Assembly (NCBI GenBank): GCA_022606425.2
Contig: JAHDVF020000433.1
Coordinates: forward strand, 429,322-493,321
Length of the DNA stretch: 64,000 bases
Origin: Lepidostoma basale
Taxonomy: Eukaryota > Arthropoda > Insecta > Trichoptera > Lepidostomatidae
Reading direction: 5' to 3'
Both the position numbers and the translations under genes were made by a program. The notes beneath the pieces were generated by a model, which worked only from the letters and a program-made list of their open reading frames with translations, ran no database searches and was not told the DNA's origin. Of this stretch, positions 63,330 to 64,000 are shown piece by piece (the stretch's first letter is position 1; each line of letters starts with the position of its first letter).

Positions 63330-63600
63330 TACAGCCGAAGTTGTCCACTGTCTTCCCCATAATTCTCCACACACTCCTAAGTTGCGCCTTCTGCATCTGG
63401 GGGGGTCTTCCTCTGCTTCTTATCTTCACGAATTATCCATTCCACAGCCCTTCTAGTCCATCTTTGGTCTTCTTGTCTGGCAACATGTCCTGCAAATGAC
63501 AATTTGAACTTAGCAACCCTTTCAACAACATCCGTTACTCCTGACCTACGTATCTGAGTGTTTCTTATCTGGCCTGAAAGTTTTAACAAGAATAAAAATT
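63330..63600 (-). pseudogene. LINE polyprotein C-terminal remnant
   Basis: Minus strand reads KLSGQIRNTQIRRSGVTDVV, ERVAKFKLSFAGHVARQEDQ and RWTRRAVEWIIREDKKQRKT, then PPDAEGAT stop. This is the LRDRIRN..IR..(S)GVTDV..RVA.LKW..AGHVAR lineage of 30285-30715 and 35590-36030. The conserved W of KW is S here. Confidence 0.75.
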
Positions 63601-64000
63601 TCAAACACAGAGTATAATTCTTAGCAAATGTTCCAATTTGAAGGATCTGTAGATTGTATGTATTTAGAAAAGTCAAATAGTTTGATACACTGAAATATGT
63701 CTGTGGTGTGAACGTATGATTCTCGCAGATATACTCGTATATCTATGATATACATCTATTGGTTGAAATTGGATTTCTATATAATTATTAAAAGCTGTGC
63801 TGTGAATGTTTCAAGTAAAAATCTAAATCTTGATAAATTGACACTCGTCATGGAAAACAAGGGGCAAGAAGAATAATTGAGACTCCTCAGCCTCCCTTTC
63901 AATGGACCACCAATCAAAATCATAGAACATAAACGGCGGAATAAAGCTCCAGTTGCCCGTATTGTTGGCCGAGATGAAGGCGCACTATTCAGATATAACC
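63601..64000. other. Unassigned DNA to the window edge
   Basis: 63860-64000 is GC-richer with a possible open frame leaving the window. Nothing recognised. Confidence 0.3.

Overview
The window is AT-rich nuclear DNA from an animal, most likely an insect. No complete host gene is visible. Almost everything recognisable is mobile DNA or its debris: a DD34D mariner, many 5'-truncated RTE-like LINE copies, a Jockey/CR1-like LINE tail, tRNA-derived SINEs, several MITE-like palindromes, and a large set of short inverted repeats. The mix of irritans-type mariner, RTE-like LINE C-termini and Penelope-like hammerhead repeats suggests an arthropod. The order cannot be fixed from sequence alone.

Layout. 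1-9.6 kb: RTE-like fragments on both strands, with SINEs lying inside two of them. 10.5-19.5 kb: a cluster of palindromic repeats (10.6, 10.8, 14.0, 15.5, 16.5, 16.6-17.5 and 18.8 kb) among RTE-like remnants. 19.5-24.2 kb: mostly unassigned, with one weak candidate secretory exon at 21.52 kb. 24.68-27.82 kb: a mariner whose transposase frame is open except for a 1.8-kb insert with TG...CA ends and a 4-bp target duplication. 28.4-34.5 kb: LINE tails and copies of a ~0.5-kb tandem/fold-back repeat. 35.6-48.4 kb: LINE remnants, an RTE-like copy inside another RTE-like copy with a perfect 13-bp target duplication (38.9-40.3 kb), a hAT-type MITE and more palindromes. 48.4-51.3 kb is unassigned. 52-64 kb repeats the same families.

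The most interesting signal is a field of about thirty short motifs with hammerhead-ribozyme architecture: CUGANGA-like core, one extra nucleotide, stem II hairpin, GAAAC, a 2- or 4-nt spacer, then GUC/GUU/GUA. They fall into at least six sequence families that share the architecture but not the sequence, and stem II is often preserved by compensating changes. Many sit as back-to-back pairs at the centres of palindromes. This fits what is known of hammerheads with minimal stem III in Penelope-like retroelements. One family has UUGAUAA in place of CUGAUGA in seven copies, a paired C3U/G8A change.

Several GC-richer single-copy islands (for example 6.5-6.8, 10.1-10.35, 19.66-19.96, 36.55-36.89, 37.86-38.06, 42.0-42.35 and 54.08-54.43 kb) stand out from the AT-rich repeats. 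They could be conserved regulatory DNA in a gene desert or a large intron. That is inference only.
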